Part shown: positions 8,259-16,755 of the stretch, piece after piece
Layout of the letters: each line of letters begins with the position of its first letter
Numbering within the stretch: the stretch's first letter is position 1
From: Sulfitobacter indolifex
Lineage (GTDB): Bacteria; Pseudomonadota; Alphaproteobacteria; Rhodobacterales; Rhodobacteraceae
Direction of reading: 5' to 3'
NCBI RefSeq assembly: GCF_022788655.1
Contig: NZ_CP084951.1
Location: 2,542,001-2,606,000, forward strand
DNA: 64,000 nucleotides
Notes under the pieces: model-generated
Seen by the model: only the letters and a program-made list of their open reading frames with translations
What the model was told of the DNA's origin: nothing
Databases searched by the model: none
Program-made: the position numbers and the translations under genes

Positions 8259-9962
8259 GTGAATCAGATCGTTGAAAACCTTAAGGATTTAGGTCCAAAG
8301 CGGCTGGCACTTCTGGGCGGCATCGGCCTGGCAATCACTGCGGCGGTTTTTATCGGCGCGCGGACCATCCTCGCCCCCACCTATGTTCCGGTTTACAGCC
8401 AGCTAAGCCCCGGCACCGCATCGCAGATGATGCAGACGCTCGAGCAAGCAGGCCTGACGGTCGATCTGTCGCGCAACGGCGATACAATCTCGGTTGCGGA
8501 AAACGACATCGCCCGCGCCCGCATGGCATTGGCCGATGCGGGACTGCCGGGCGAAGGTGTGCCGGGTTGGGAGATTTTCGACAATATGTCCGGCATGGGG
8601 ATGAACTCCTTCATGCAAAAGGTGAACCGGTTGCGCGCGCTCGAAGGCGAGCTGGCCCGGTCGATCCAAACCATCAGTGGCATCAAGGCCGCCCGGGTGC
8701 ATCTGGTGCTGCCCGAACGCGCCGCCTTTTCGCGCAGCCGGGCCGAGGCCAGCGGCTCGGTCATTGTGCGCTCGCAAGCCAATGCCAGCATGACCCGCAG
8801 CCAAGCGCAGGCGATCCAAGCGCTGGTGGCCTCTGCCGTGGCGGATTTGGAAGCGCAGAACGTGACCGTCCTATCGGCATCAGGCGAGACGATTCTCGCC
8901 AAAGACGACGGCGGCAGCTCTGACTTCTCGCTTCAGGGTCAGCGCAGCATGATCGAAGAGCAACTGGCGCAAAAGGTTGAATCAATCCTGAATGCCCGCG
9001 TCGGGCCCGGCAATGCCCGCGTGCGCGTCAGCGTTGATCTGACGACCGAGCGTGAAGTGCGCGTCTCCCGCACGTTTGATCCCGCCCAGCAGGTCGCCCG
9101 CTCCATTGAGACCCGCGTGCGCAACTCCAACGAAACCGACCCGGCGACGGGCACAGTCGATGTGGCCAACAACATCCCCGATGAGCTGCGCGACGATGCG
9201 GGCGGCGGCGCGGGCCAATCCACCCGCTCTGAGAATGACGAGATCATCAACTACGAGATCGGTTCGGTCCAAAGCGAAATGGTACGCGAGCCGGGCGATA
9301 TCGAGCGTATCTCGGTCGCGGTTCTGGTGAACGGCAGCTATGGCACCCTGCCCGACGGCTCCGAGGGCTATATCGAGCGCAGCGAAGAAGAGATGCAGCG
9401 CCTGAGCCAATTGGTCAGCACCGCCATCGGCTTTGATCAGAACCGGGGCGATCAGGTGCAGGTCGACAGCCTCCAGTTCCTTGATTTCGACTCTGAATTC
9501 AGCAATCCCGGCGGCCGTGGGTTGGGCGCGGTACTGGCCGACAATGCGATGACCATCCTACGCTCGCTCTTTGCCTTAGCGCTGGTCGCGATCATCATGC
9601 TGCTGGGCGCGCGCCCCTTGCGGATGGTGCTGGATGCTACCCTGCCCCAGCCTGCGCTGGCCGGTGCTGGCGCAGACGCGGCCCTGCTCGGTGGCCCTGA
9701 AGAGGATAGCGCCCCCAAAGCGTTGACCGGCGGCACCCAAAATGAGCCCCCACAAAACCGCCTGCCCACCCCGGCAGGCGCCCAAACAGGGGCAGTGCTT
9801 GGCCCTATGGACGAAATGCCGCGCGATATGGTGCAGCTTGCCTCCGTTGAGGGCGCGGTCCACCACAGTAAGCTGCGCGCTGTCGCCGAACTGGCTGAGG
9901 ACAACGCTGAAGATGCCCTGCGCGTGCTGGGCGATTGGTTGGCAGAAGGGGATGAGCTGTGA
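8259..9962 (+). CDS. fliF: Flagellar MS-ring protein FliF
   Basis: Encodes 567 residues, the usual FliF length. There are two membrane helices (about 19-40 and 432-452) flanking a large periplasmic region with YscJ/ring-building domains (PTYVPVYSQLSP, RVHLVLPE, NARVRVSVDL). The C-terminal tail binds FliG. Start is GTG at 8259, preceded by GTGAGGG; no ATG in frame fits better. The 3' end overlaps fliH by 4 bases. Confidence 0.95.
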   Translation: MNQIVENLKDLGPKRLALLGGIGLAITAAVFIGARTILAPTYVPVYSQLSPGTASQMMQTLEQAGLTVDLSRNGDTISVAENDIARARMALADAGLPGEGVPGWEIFDNMSGMGMNSFMQKVNRLRALEGELARSIQTISGIKAARVHLVLPERAAFSRSRAEASGSVIVRSQANASMTRSQAQAIQALVASAVADLEAQNVTVLSASGETILAKDDGGSSDFSLQGQRSMIEEQLAQKVESILNARVGPGNARVRVSVDLTTEREVRVSRTFDPAQQVARSIETRVRNSNETDPATGTVDVANNIPDELRDDAGGGAGQSTRSENDEIINYEIGSVQSEMVREPGDIERISVAVLVNGSYGTLPDGSEGYIERSEEEMQRLSQLVSTAIGFDQNRGDQVQVDSLQFLDFDSEFSNPGGRGLGAVLADNAMTILRSLFALALVAIIMLLGARPLRMVLDATLPQPALAGAGADAALLGGPEEDSAPKALTGGTQNEPPQNRLPTPAGAQTGAVLGPMDEMPRDMVQLASVEGAVHHSKLRAVAELAEDNAEDALRVLGDWLAEGDEL

Positions 9963-10615
9963 TCACCACCCTGAAGCTGCAAAATTTCGACGAGGACGGC
10001 AAAAGCAAGCCGCAAGATCCAGCAATGCCCACGCCCGAAGAGATCGAGGCGAAGATTAAGAAGGCCCATAAACAGGGCCATATCGAAGGCTACCTTACTG
10101 GGGCTGACGCGGGCCGGGCGGAGATGCACCAAACCATGCAGGCCGAACATGCCGTGATGGCCGAAAAGCTGGCGCAGGAATTGGCGCGGTTGTCTCAAGC
10201 AATGCAGGCCCATCAAGAGGCGCTGGTGGCGCAGATCGTCGGCTTTACCCTGCAAACCTGCGAGATCGTCTTGCCCGAGGTGATCGAGCGCCTCTCGACC
10301 GCGCGGGTGAAAAAGACCGTGACCCAATCGCTGAAAATGGCCATCGGATCGAGCCATATCAAAGTGCGCCTGTCGCCCGCGACGCTGGAGCAGATCGGCC
10401 CAGAACTGCGTCAACGCGCAGTCTATTACAAATGCGACGGCGTGCTAGATGTGCGCGCCGACGCCGACCTGCCTGACGGTGACGCCCGGATGGAATGGGA
10501 CCACGGAAGCCTTGATTACGGCTTTAAAAAGATATGCGACCGCCTGCTCGCCGAGTTGCGCGACACCCATGCGCGGTCACTGAAAGCACAAAAGGAGACG
10601 GACGGACATGGATAA
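9959..10615 (+). CDS. fliH: FliH-like flagellar assembly protein
   Basis: Encodes 218 residues, largely helical, with a Glu/Lys/Gln-rich N-terminal half and a C-terminal part like FliH/YscL (VTQSLKMAIGSSHIKVRLSPATLEQI, then a VDVRADADLPDGDARMEW-like segment). FliH regulates the export ATPase FliI and tethers it to the C ring. Assignment rests on pattern and position between fliF and fliN, because FliH sequences diverge strongly. GTG start overlaps fliF (GTGA); the end overlaps fliN by 8 bases. Confidence 0.8.
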   Translation: MITTLKLQNFDEDGKSKPQDPAMPTPEEIEAKIKKAHKQGHIEGYLTGADAGRAEMHQTMQAEHAVMAEKLAQELARLSQAMQAHQEALVAQIVGFTLQTCEIVLPEVIERLSTARVKKTVTQSLKMAIGSSHIKVRLSPATLEQIGPELRQRAVYYKCDGVLDVRADADLPDGDARMEWDHGSLDYGFKKICDRLLAELRDTHARSLKAQKETDGHG

Positions 10616-11072
10616 GCCTGACCTGCAATCGCCCAAAGACGACGACACCTCCACAGAGGGCAAAGCGTCTGAGGCGACGCCAAAGACCACTGAACAGGAC
10701 CAGCCACGCGCTGATGCATTCGGCAATACAGCCAGCCTAGGCGGCGATGATGCCGGGGTCTTCCCGCAGCTCGATACTGAGGATTCGCGCAACGCGCTTG
10801 CCCCCCGCCCCGAAGCTGGTGGCGCAGGCATCAACGCGATGCTGAATGTCGGCCTTGATGTGCAGATTGTGCTGGGCCAAGCGCGCATGCCGATCTCGCG
10901 CCTGCTGGAATTGACCCGCGGCTCCATCGTGGAATTGAACCGCAAAATCGGCGCGCCGGTCGACCTGATGGTCTCTGATCGTCTGGTGGCACGCGGTGAT
11001 CTTGTGAAGGTCGGCGAAGACCGGCTTGGCGTCTCCCTCACCCAAATCGTCAAGGATTATGTCCCTGACTGA
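10608..11072 (+). CDS. fliN: Flagellar motor switch protein FliN
   Basis: Encodes 154 residues. A polar, probably disordered N-terminal 75 residues precede a SpoA domain (VQIVLGQARMPISRLLELT to RGDLVKVGEDRLGVSLTQIV). FliN builds the lower C ring with FliM. A strong ribosome-binding site (AAAGGAGACGGAC) precedes the ATG inside the end of fliH, and the 3' end overlaps fliP by 14 bases. Confidence 0.94.
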   Translation: MDKPDLQSPKDDDTSTEGKASEATPKTTEQDQPRADAFGNTASLGGDDAGVFPQLDTEDSRNALAPRPEAGGAGINAMLNVGLDVQIVLGQARMPISRLLELTRGSIVELNRKIGAPVDLMVSDRLVARGDLVKVGEDRLGVSLTQIVKDYVPD

Positions 11073-11895
11073 CCTCCCCTCCCCGCGCGCCTATGCGCCG
11101 GGCCGTTTGGGCCTTGCCCTGCTGGTGCTTCTCGCCAGCAGCGGCATGGCTATGGCCCAAGACGGGGGATTTTTGGGGACGCTGTCAGATGTGATCGGGG
11201 ATTCCGCGCCGGGCAGTGATGAGAACGCCAATCTTTCGGGCCGGATCGTTCAGTTTATCGCGCTGATGACCGTGCTCAGCATCGCGCCGGGGCTTTTGGT
11301 TGTCATGACCAGCTTCACGCGCTTTGTGATCGTCCTGTCGATGCTGCGCTCGGCCCTCGGCCTGAACCAGACCCCGCCCAATATCGTGCTCACCTCGCTG
11401 GCGCTGTTCATGACCTTCTTTGTCATGCAGCCCGTGTTTGAGGACGCGTATGAGGCTGGCGTGCAGCCGCTGCTGGAAAACGCCATCGCCGAAGAACAGG
11501 CATTAGAACGGATCGCAGCCCCCTTCAAAAGCTTCATGTACGTCAACACCCGCCCCGAGGATTACGCGCTGTTCCTGCGCATCGCCCCGGCGGACGAAGA
11601 AGCCGAAGAGACCCCCCTGCCCGCCTCGGCGGAGGAGGCCACCTTCCGCCATCTTGTCCCTGCCTTTATGATATCTGAACTGCGCCGTGCCTTTACCATC
11701 GGTTTTCTGATCTACCTGCCTTTCGTTGCCATCGACCTGATCATCGCATCGGTGCTGATGAGCGCGGGCATGATGATGCTGCCGCCAGTGCTGATCTCTT
11801 TGCCGTTCAAAGTGATCTTCTTTGTGCTGATTGATGGCTGGTACATGCTGGCCGGATCGCTGATTGAAAGCTATGTGCCGCTTGCCGGTGGCTGA
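11059..11895 (+). CDS. fliP: Flagellar export gate protein FliP
   Basis: Encodes 278 residues from the ATG at 11059. A longer frame from TTG at 11026 exists, but the ATG start gives a normal signal peptide ending near GMAMAQ, which FliP characteristically has. Family hallmarks are TSFTRFVIVLSMLRSALGLNQTPPN and LVPAFMISELRRAFTIGFLIYLPF, with about four membrane helices. FliP forms the five-subunit core of the export channel. fliP is separated here from fliQ and fliR, which are in the first operon. Confidence 0.95.
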   Translation: MSLTDLPSPRAYAPGRLGLALLVLLASSGMAMAQDGGFLGTLSDVIGDSAPGSDENANLSGRIVQFIALMTVLSIAPGLLVVMTSFTRFVIVLSMLRSALGLNQTPPNIVLTSLALFMTFFVMQPVFEDAYEAGVQPLLENAIAEEQALERIAAPFKSFMYVNTRPEDYALFLRIAPADEEAEETPLPASAEEATFRHLVPAFMISELRRAFTIGFLIYLPFVAIDLIIASVLMSAGMMMLPPVLISLPFKVIFFVLIDGWYMLAGSLIESYVPLAGG

Positions 11896-11917
11896 CCTGC
11901 TCTGAAAGGATTTCTCT

Positions 11918-12967
11918 ATGTCGACCAATGCCCTTTCCAAAAACCGCAGAAAGCCCCTCACTGTGGAGGATCTGAATGGTCCGACCAAGGCCGCCATCAC
12001 GTTCCTGTGCCTGGGCGAGCAGACCGGCTCGGAACTCATGCAAAAGCTCGGCACTGCCGAGATTGAGCGCATCACCAGTGCCATGAGCCGCCTTGGCCCG
12101 ATCCCGGCTGAGGTGGTTGAACATGTGCTCAGAGAATTCACCCAGAAGGTCGTCAGCGGCACCGGGTCGGTTGTAGGATCGATCTCCTCCGCGGGATCAA
12201 TGCTGCGCAAGTTTATGCCCGAAGAGCAGGTAACGAGCATTCTTGAGGGGCTCAAAAACAGCGAGCGCGAGAACGCGATGTGGCGCGGCTTTGGCGCGTT
12301 GAATGAGACGGTGATTGCCAATTACCTCAAAGGCGAACATGACCAGACGGCGGCGGCGATCCTTAACAACGTTGAGACCTCAGTCGCAGCCAAGGTGTTG
12401 CCCCTGCTGGGGCCAGAGCGCATGCAGGACATCGCAGAGCGTATGATCGCCATGGAGGCGGTGCCACTGCATATGATGCAGCAGATCGAAGAAACGCTGA
12501 AGCAAGACATCCTGTCGAACACGATGCACACCAGTTCGGTCGAAACGCATCAGCGCATGGCGGACCTGTTCAACCAGTTGGACGTGCAGGCCTTCGAAGA
12601 ACTATCGGGTGCGCTGGACGCGCGTATTCCCGACGCCTTCCAAGCGATCAAACAGCGCATGTTCGTCTTTGACGATCTGTTCAAATTGCCGATGCAGGAT
12701 TTGGCGCAGGTGATGCGCGGGCTGGACGGGGCGACCCTGCCCATGGCCATGCGCGGCGCCAAGAAAGAGCAGCGCGATCACCTGATGGAATGCCTGCCGC
12801 AACGCTCGCGGCAGATGCTGATGGACGAAATGGCCGCCACCGGCCCGGTCCGTGGCCGCGATGTGCGCGCCGCGCAGGCTGCGATGGTGGAATATGCCAA
12901 GAGCCTAGCTGATGAAGGCACCATTGAGTTGCCCTCGGCAGCCGAGGACGACGAATTCATCGAATAA
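11918..12967 (+). CDS. fliG: Flagellar motor switch protein FliG
   Basis: Encodes 349 residues with the three-domain FliG layout. An N-terminal domain (AAITFLCLGEQTGSELMQKL) binds FliF, a middle domain follows, and the C-terminal domain carries the torque helix region (DDLFKLPMQDLAQVMRGLDGA to RSRQMLMDEM). FliG passes stator force to the rotor. A good ribosome-binding site (GAAAGGA) precedes the ATG. Last gene of the fliF operon, convergent with the DUF1217 gene 6 bases on. Confidence 0.96.
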   Translation: MSTNALSKNRRKPLTVEDLNGPTKAAITFLCLGEQTGSELMQKLGTAEIERITSAMSRLGPIPAEVVEHVLREFTQKVVSGTGSVVGSISSAGSMLRKFMPEEQVTSILEGLKNSERENAMWRGFGALNETVIANYLKGEHDQTAAAILNNVETSVAAKVLPLLGPERMQDIAERMIAMEAVPLHMMQQIEETLKQDILSNTMHTSSVETHQRMADLFNQLDVQAFEELSGALDARIPDAFQAIKQRMFVFDDLFKLPMQDLAQVMRGLDGATLPMAMRGAKKEQRDHLMECLPQRSRQMLMDEMAATGPVRGRDVRAAQAAMVEYAKSLADEGTIELPSAAEDDEFIE

Positions 12968-12973
12968 GGTGGA

Positions 12974-13807
12974 TCAGCGGTAAATGCTGGAGGCGCTGTA
13001 GCCGCCGGTGATCGTGGGGATGTTGATTGTGGCGGCTGTAAAGCTGCTGCCCTGCCCGATTGAAACGGCCCCCTGCATCAGGGAAAGAACTGTGTTCGAG
13101 GCGGATGAGACACCCTCGACAGCGTCGTAAATCGCCGAGAACCGCGAGACGAGTTTGTCGACCTCGGCAGGATCTTTCAGCTTTTCAATGTCGAACTTTT
13201 GCTCAAACAGCGCGATCTGACGGTCAAGATCGACCCCAATCGCCTCATTCGGGACCCCAAGCGCACGGCGCATGAAACTGCCCAAATCGGCGTCTTTCAA
13301 AACATCGAGCCAGCTGTTGATTTCTCCGGCCTTTGACTTGAACTCCAGGGCGATGCGGGCACCCTCGTTCTCTTCGCCGGCAGAATTGAGCACGATCCGT
13401 TCTTTGAAACGGTCAATAACCTCGTCCTGCCAGCCGGTTCTGTTGAAGTTAAAGCTCCGCCCGCCACCGGGGGCAAAGCCCAAAGTGTCGTACATCTCTT
13501 TGATCTTAGGATTGCTAAGGCGGTTCACGAGGGCCGAGGGCTCATCGGAATTGCTTTCAAGCACCTTACGGATCATCGCCTTGCCAAAAATTTGATCTTC
13601 GAGATCAAAGGCGCGCATGACGAAGGTATAGACTTCAGTATCGGCGACAAATTCCTTGGCGGATTTGATGTCGCCGATCCGTTCTTTAAAGGCTTCAATC
13701 TGCCGGGCGTTCAAAGCATCGTTGGCGACGAGGTCGAGCTGTTTGTCGCGCGTTGCGTCAAACAGTTTGACCGCCACCTGTGTGCTCATGCCACCCAGCG
13801 AGATCAT
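12974..13807 (-). CDS. DUF1217-family flagellar protein
   Basis: Encodes 277 residues with no membrane segment, mostly helical, with the DUF1217 pattern of repeated SAKEFVADTEVYTFVMRAFDLE and VNRLSNPKIKEMYDTLGF-like blocks. This family occurs in flagellar clusters of alphaproteobacteria and its role is not defined. The start overlaps the flbT stop (ATGA), so it is the third gene of the flaF-flbT operon and may act with flagellin production or export. Confidence 0.8.
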   Translation of the reverse strand: MISLGGMSTQVAVKLFDATRDKQLDLVANDALNARQIEAFKERIGDIKSAKEFVADTEVYTFVMRAFDLEDQIFGKAMIRKVLESNSDEPSALVNRLSNPKIKEMYDTLGFAPGGGRSFNFNRTGWQDEVIDRFKERIVLNSAGEENEGARIALEFKSKAGEINSWLDVLKDADLGSFMRRALGVPNEAIGVDLDRQIALFEQKFDIEKLKDPAEVDKLVSRFSAIYDAVEGVSSASNTVLSLMQGAVSIGQGSSFTAATINIPTITGGYSASSIYR

Positions 13808-14229
13808 GCGTGCGCGGCCTCATGGCTGTGCGTCGGGGCGATGGGACGCAGTTGCATCAGCTCGGTCTCGTATTTCAGGACCGCGCGCAATTCGCTCATT
13901 GCCTTGTAGAAATCGGACATGCTTACAAAGTTTGCTGCTTCCATGATCCGAGTGCGCATCTCAGCGCCAAAGCAACAGGCCAGATCGGCCAAGCCCTGTT
14001 GGATCATCGGCATGATCTGATCGCGGGTGTCGGGGCGGATCAGCGCCGTTTGCACCAAGAAATAGACCTTGGAAACGGGCGTGGATTCCGCATCCGGCTT
14101 CAGCAAATCAGATTCGCGCACGATGTCGGCGCGGTTCTCGACTGTCAGCGCCTGACGACGGTCACCGTTGCGGATGACACAGCCGTTCACGACCACACGT
14201 TCACGCGGGCGGAGGGTAAGCTTCAGCAT
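13804..14229 (-). CDS. flbT: Flagellin mRNA regulator FlbT
   Basis: Encodes 141 residues from the ATG at 14229, which has GGAGGTGTAAG just upstream. A longer upstream reading frame without a ribosome-binding site was rejected. The N terminus LKLTLRPRERVVVNGCVIRNGDRR is the FlbT signature. In Caulobacter FlbT represses flagellin translation through the 5' leader of its mRNA until the hook is complete. Two flagellin genes with matching leader hairpins lie just upstream (15738-15754, 16788-16804). It begins 1 base after flaF. Confidence 0.93.
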   Translation of the reverse strand: MLKLTLRPRERVVVNGCVIRNGDRRQALTVENRADIVRESDLLKPDAESTPVSKVYFLVQTALIRPDTRDQIMPMIQQGLADLACCFGAEMRTRIMEAANFVSMSDFYKAMSELRAVLKYETELMQLRPIAPTHSHEAAHA

Positions 14230-14230
14230 C

Positions 14231-14635
14231 TTACACCTCCCGCATGACTGGCGCCGCTTGACCGGCAAGGCCCGCTGCGATGTTGCCATTGATTTCCACC
14301 AGCCCTGCAAGGCGACCTTCGCCTGCCATCAGCGCGGTGCTGTGACGTTCCACCCAAAGAGCGATGGAAATGAGCGACGCTTTAAGTGCGTCGGGCATGG
14401 TGTTGCCCGGTTCGGCCAAGTCGTAGCGAAGCGCCGACCAGAACCGTTGATTTTCGTAGAGTGCATCGCGCAGACCAGTCGAAAGGATGTTCAACCGCTC
14501 GCTTTTGTCTTCGGTCGCATCAAAACCTTGGCCTTTTTCGGCAAGGTCATGCGTGACACGCGATAGGATGCGGCGCTCGATCTGCCGCGGGGTTTCGCTT
14601 TCGCGAATTGTTCTTTTGTATGCTGCCAGCCCCAT
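14231..14635 (-). CDS. flaF: Flagellin synthesis regulator FlaF
   Basis: Encodes 134 residues with the FlaF pattern (AAYKRTIRESETPRQIERRIL, NQRFWSALRYDLAEPGNTMPDALKASLISIALWVERHS). FlaF acts positively on flagellin synthesis and opposes FlbT in Caulobacter. First gene of flaF-flbT-DUF1217, with AAGGAAG before the ATG. Its 5' region, 14636-14735, also follows flagellin gene 1. Confidence 0.92.
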   Translation of the reverse strand: MGLAAYKRTIRESETPRQIERRILSRVTHDLAEKGQGFDATEDKSERLNILSTGLRDALYENQRFWSALRYDLAEPGNTMPDALKASLISIALWVERHSTALMAGEGRLAGLVEINGNIAAGLAGQAAPVMREV

Positions 14636-14648
14636 AGGAATTCTTCCT

Positions 14649-14735
14649 TATTCTTTGTTTTAACCTTTTCCGCCACGCATTCTAACGTGGTCGGTACGGG
14701 GCCGGAGCATGACGCCCCGGCCCCATCACCTGCCC
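14649..14735 (-). promoter_or_regulatory. flaF leader and hairpin downstream of flagellin 1
   Basis: The gap between flagellin 1 and flaF contains a GC-rich hairpin with arms GGGGCCGG (14698-14705) and CCGGCCCC (14717-14724) directly after the flagellin stop. It is terminator-like but has no T-run. A weaker hairpin CCACG/CGTGG lies at 14673-14690. An AAGAATA box (reverse strand) sits at 14649-14655, close to the flaF ribosome-binding site. Confidence 0.5.
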
Positions 14736-15704
14736 TTAACGGAACAGGCTCAAGATGTTTTGCGGTGCCTGATTGGCGATCGACAGCGACTGCGATGCCA
14801 GCTGCTGCTGAACCTGCAGAGCCTGCAAACGGGCCGCTTCTTCTTCCATGTTGGCGTCAACCATGGCGCCCACACCGGAGTCGAGGTTGTCCGACAGCTT
14901 GGTCAGGAATTCCTGCTGACGCTCAATGGACTTCTCGGACTGACCCAAGGAAGTTGCTGCATCGACAGTAGCCTGCGTTGCTGTGTCGGCCAGAGCCAGC
15001 ACGTTACCCAGATATTCGTCACCATCAATGCCGCCCGATGCGTTCACATCTGTTGTGGCGCCCGCGCGGCTGGCAAAGCTATCCGCGATCAGGGTGAAGG
15101 TCTCAAGCTGTGCGTTGAGATCGACAGGCGACACGGTGATGGTCGTGGTTTGCAGAGCGCCCGCCGTATCGCGGCTGATACCGGTGATGATCGAACGGTC
15201 GGCCTGTGCCGCACTTGGTGTGGCACCTGCGGTGACGGCACCGTAGGCATCCATCGTACCGGCAACCGCATTGGCCCCAGCCGCGCCTTTTTTACCGGCG
15301 TTGACCAGATCGTCGCCGTTGAACGTCGACTGCGACATGATCGCTGCCATATCCGCAACAAGACGCGTCAGGTCAGACTCGATCTCGTCAAGGCCGCCCT
15401 TGTTTTCCTGAGCAAATGCGACTTTGTCACGGAATTCAGTTGCCAGATCAGAGAACTGCTCTGCGCCAAGACGTGCGGTCGCAACCGAGTTCTTGGTCAG
15501 TGTCAGGCTTTCGTTCACGGCTTTGGTCATACCGCTGTCGCCCTTCATGGTCTCAGAGATCGCGAAGTAGGCCGCGTTGTCTTTGCCCGAAGAGACTTTC
15601 AGACCGGTAGAGATGCGGTTCTGGGTTTCATTAAGACCTTGGTTCACGCTGCGCAGCGTGGACAGGGCATTCATTGCGGAGTTGTTTGTGTTGATCGAAG
15701 ACAT
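14736..15704 (-). CDS. fliC: Flagellin 1
   Basis: Encodes 322 residues. The conserved N-terminal (SSINTNNSAMNAL, ETQNRISTGLKVSSGKDNAA) and C-terminal (LASQSLSIANQAPQNILSLFR) coiled-coil segments of flagellin enclose a variable centre of only about 100 residues (roughly 140-245), typical of short alphaproteobacterial flagellins. The ATG at 15704 starts directly at MSSIN. The 4-residue upstream extension has no family support. It lies 121 bases after flagellin 2 and is nearly identical to it at both ends. Confidence 0.95.
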   Translation of the reverse strand: MSSINTNNSAMNALSTLRSVNQGLNETQNRISTGLKVSSGKDNAAYFAISETMKGDSGMTKAVNESLTLTKNSVATARLGAEQFSDLATEFRDKVAFAQENKGGLDEIESDLTRLVADMAAIMSQSTFNGDDLVNAGKKGAAGANAVAGTMDAYGAVTAGATPSAAQADRSIITGISRDTAGALQTTTITVSPVDLNAQLETFTLIADSFASRAGATTDVNASGGIDGDEYLGNVLALADTATQATVDAATSLGQSEKSIERQQEFLTKLSDNLDSGVGAMVDANMEEEAARLQALQVQQQLASQSLSIANQAPQNILSLFR

Positions 15705-15737
15705 GATAGTGTCCAATACTTTCTAGTAATTCATCAT

Positions 15738-15754
15738 GTCGTCATTCTGACGAC
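15738..15754 (-). promoter_or_regulatory. Flagellin 1 leader hairpin
   Basis: A perfect inverted repeat, GTCGTCA-GAA-TGACGAC read on the gene strand, lies 34 bases upstream of the flagellin 1 start codon. The same element with a shorter stem occurs at the same distance before flagellin 2. Its place in the leader suggests an RNA structure, perhaps a FlbT target; this is inference. Confidence 0.55.
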
Positions 15755-15792
15755 GGGGCGCGCGAACGCCCGAAAATCGTTCGATTTCGTCA

Positions 15793-15824
15793 GGGTCAGG
15801 CGGCATTGCGCCTGACCCTTTTTT
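15793..15824. terminator. Strong hairpin between the flagellin genes, T-run on the + strand
   Basis: A 10-bp stem (15793-15802 with 15809-15818, arms GGGTCAGGCG/CGCCTGACCC) has a 6-base loop and is followed by T6 on the + strand. It lies directly after the flagellin 2 stop. For the reverse-strand flagellin transcript the A-run comes before the hairpin and no T-run follows, so it looks like a terminator for antisense transcription or an mRNA 3'-end stabiliser rather than a normal terminator of flagellin 2. Confidence 0.6.
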
Positions 15825-15825
15825 A

Positions 15826-16755
15826 TTAACGGAAGAGGCTAAGGATGTTCTGCGGAGCCTGATTGGCGATCGACAAGGACTGCGATGCCAGCTGCTGCTG
15901 AACCTGAAGCGCCTGCAAGCGGGCCGCTTCTTCTTCCATGTTGGCGTCAACCATGGCGCCAACACCGGCGTCGAGGTTGTCCGACAGCTTGGTCAGGAAC
16001 TCTTGCTGACGCTCAATGGACTTCTCGGACTGACCCAGCGAAGTTGCGGCATCAACGGTGGCCTGTGCCGCGGTATCGGAAGCGGCCAGAACTGTTGACA
16101 GGTAAGTGTCGCCAGTTGCCGAGCCTGCCTTGGCAGCAAAGCCCGTCGCGATTGCGTCGAACATTTCACGCTGAGCGTTTAGGTCCACAGGCGAAACCGT
16201 GATCGTTGTGGTCTGCAAAGTGCCTGCGGTGTCACGGCTGATGCCGGTGATGACACTGCGGTCAGCTGCTGCGGCGCTCGGTGTGGTCTCGGCAGTGTAT
16301 GTGCCGTCGGCTGCAAAGGCGCTGTCGCCGGATGCCCCGCCGCCACCTGCGTTGACCAGATCATCGCCGTTAAAGGTGGACTGCTCCATGATCGCGGTCA
16401 TGTCCGCCACAAGACGTGTCAGGTCGGCTTCGATTTCGTCAAGACCGCCCTGGTTTTCTTGTGCGAACGCGACCTTGTCGCGGAATTCAGTCGCCAGATC
16501 AGAGAACTGCTCAGCACCAAGACGCGCGGTTGCAACCGAGTTCTTGGTCAATGTCAGGCTTTCGTTCACGGCCTTAGTCATGCCGCTGTCGCCCTTCATC
16601 GTTTCCGAGATCGCGAAATACGCCGCATTGTCCTTACCGGAGGAAACTTTCAGACCGGTCGAGATGCGGTTCTGAGTTTCATTCAAGCTCGAGTTAACAC
16701 CACGAAGAGTGGCCAGAGCGTTCATTGCGGAGTTGTTGGTATTGATCGAAGACAT
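15826..16755 (-). CDS. fliC: Flagellin 2
   Basis: Encodes 309 residues from the ATG at 16755. The first 130 or so and the last 85 or so residues are almost the same as in flagellin 1. The central stretch (about 138-235) is 13 residues shorter and differs. Both copies keep the DRS(V/I)ITGISRDTAG and TTTITVSPVDLNAQ motifs. It is the promoter-proximal copy and has the longer upstream region. A 16-codon upstream extension was rejected because flagellins start at MSSIN. Confidence 0.95.
   Translation of the reverse strand: MSSINTNNSAMNALATLRGVNSSLNETQNRISTGLKVSSGKDNAAYFAISETMKGDSGMTKAVNESLTLTKNSVATARLGAEQFSDLATEFRDKVAFAQENQGGLDEIEADLTRLVADMTAIMEQSTFNGDDLVNAGGGGASGDSAFAADGTYTAETTPSAAAADRSVITGISRDTAGTLQTTTITVSPVDLNAQREMFDAIATGFAAKAGSATGDTYLSTVLAASDTAAQATVDAATSLGQSEKSIERQQEFLTKLSDNLDAGVGAMVDANMEEEAARLQALQVQQQLASQSLSIANQAPQNILSLFR

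Noticed and set aside
11026..11058. TTG start giving FliP 11 extra residues
   Set aside because: It would lie inside the FliN SpoA domain coding region and disturb the FliP signal peptide; the ATG at 11059 is better.
14230..14310. Upstream extension of flbT
   Set aside because: It overlaps flaF and lacks a ribosome-binding site, whereas GGAGGTGTAAG precedes the ATG at 14229 and the protein then starts at the family N terminus.
14709..15815. Forward open frame of 368 codons opposite flagellin 1
   Set aside because: Cys/Arg/His-rich antisense shadow; the reverse frame is an unmistakable flagellin.
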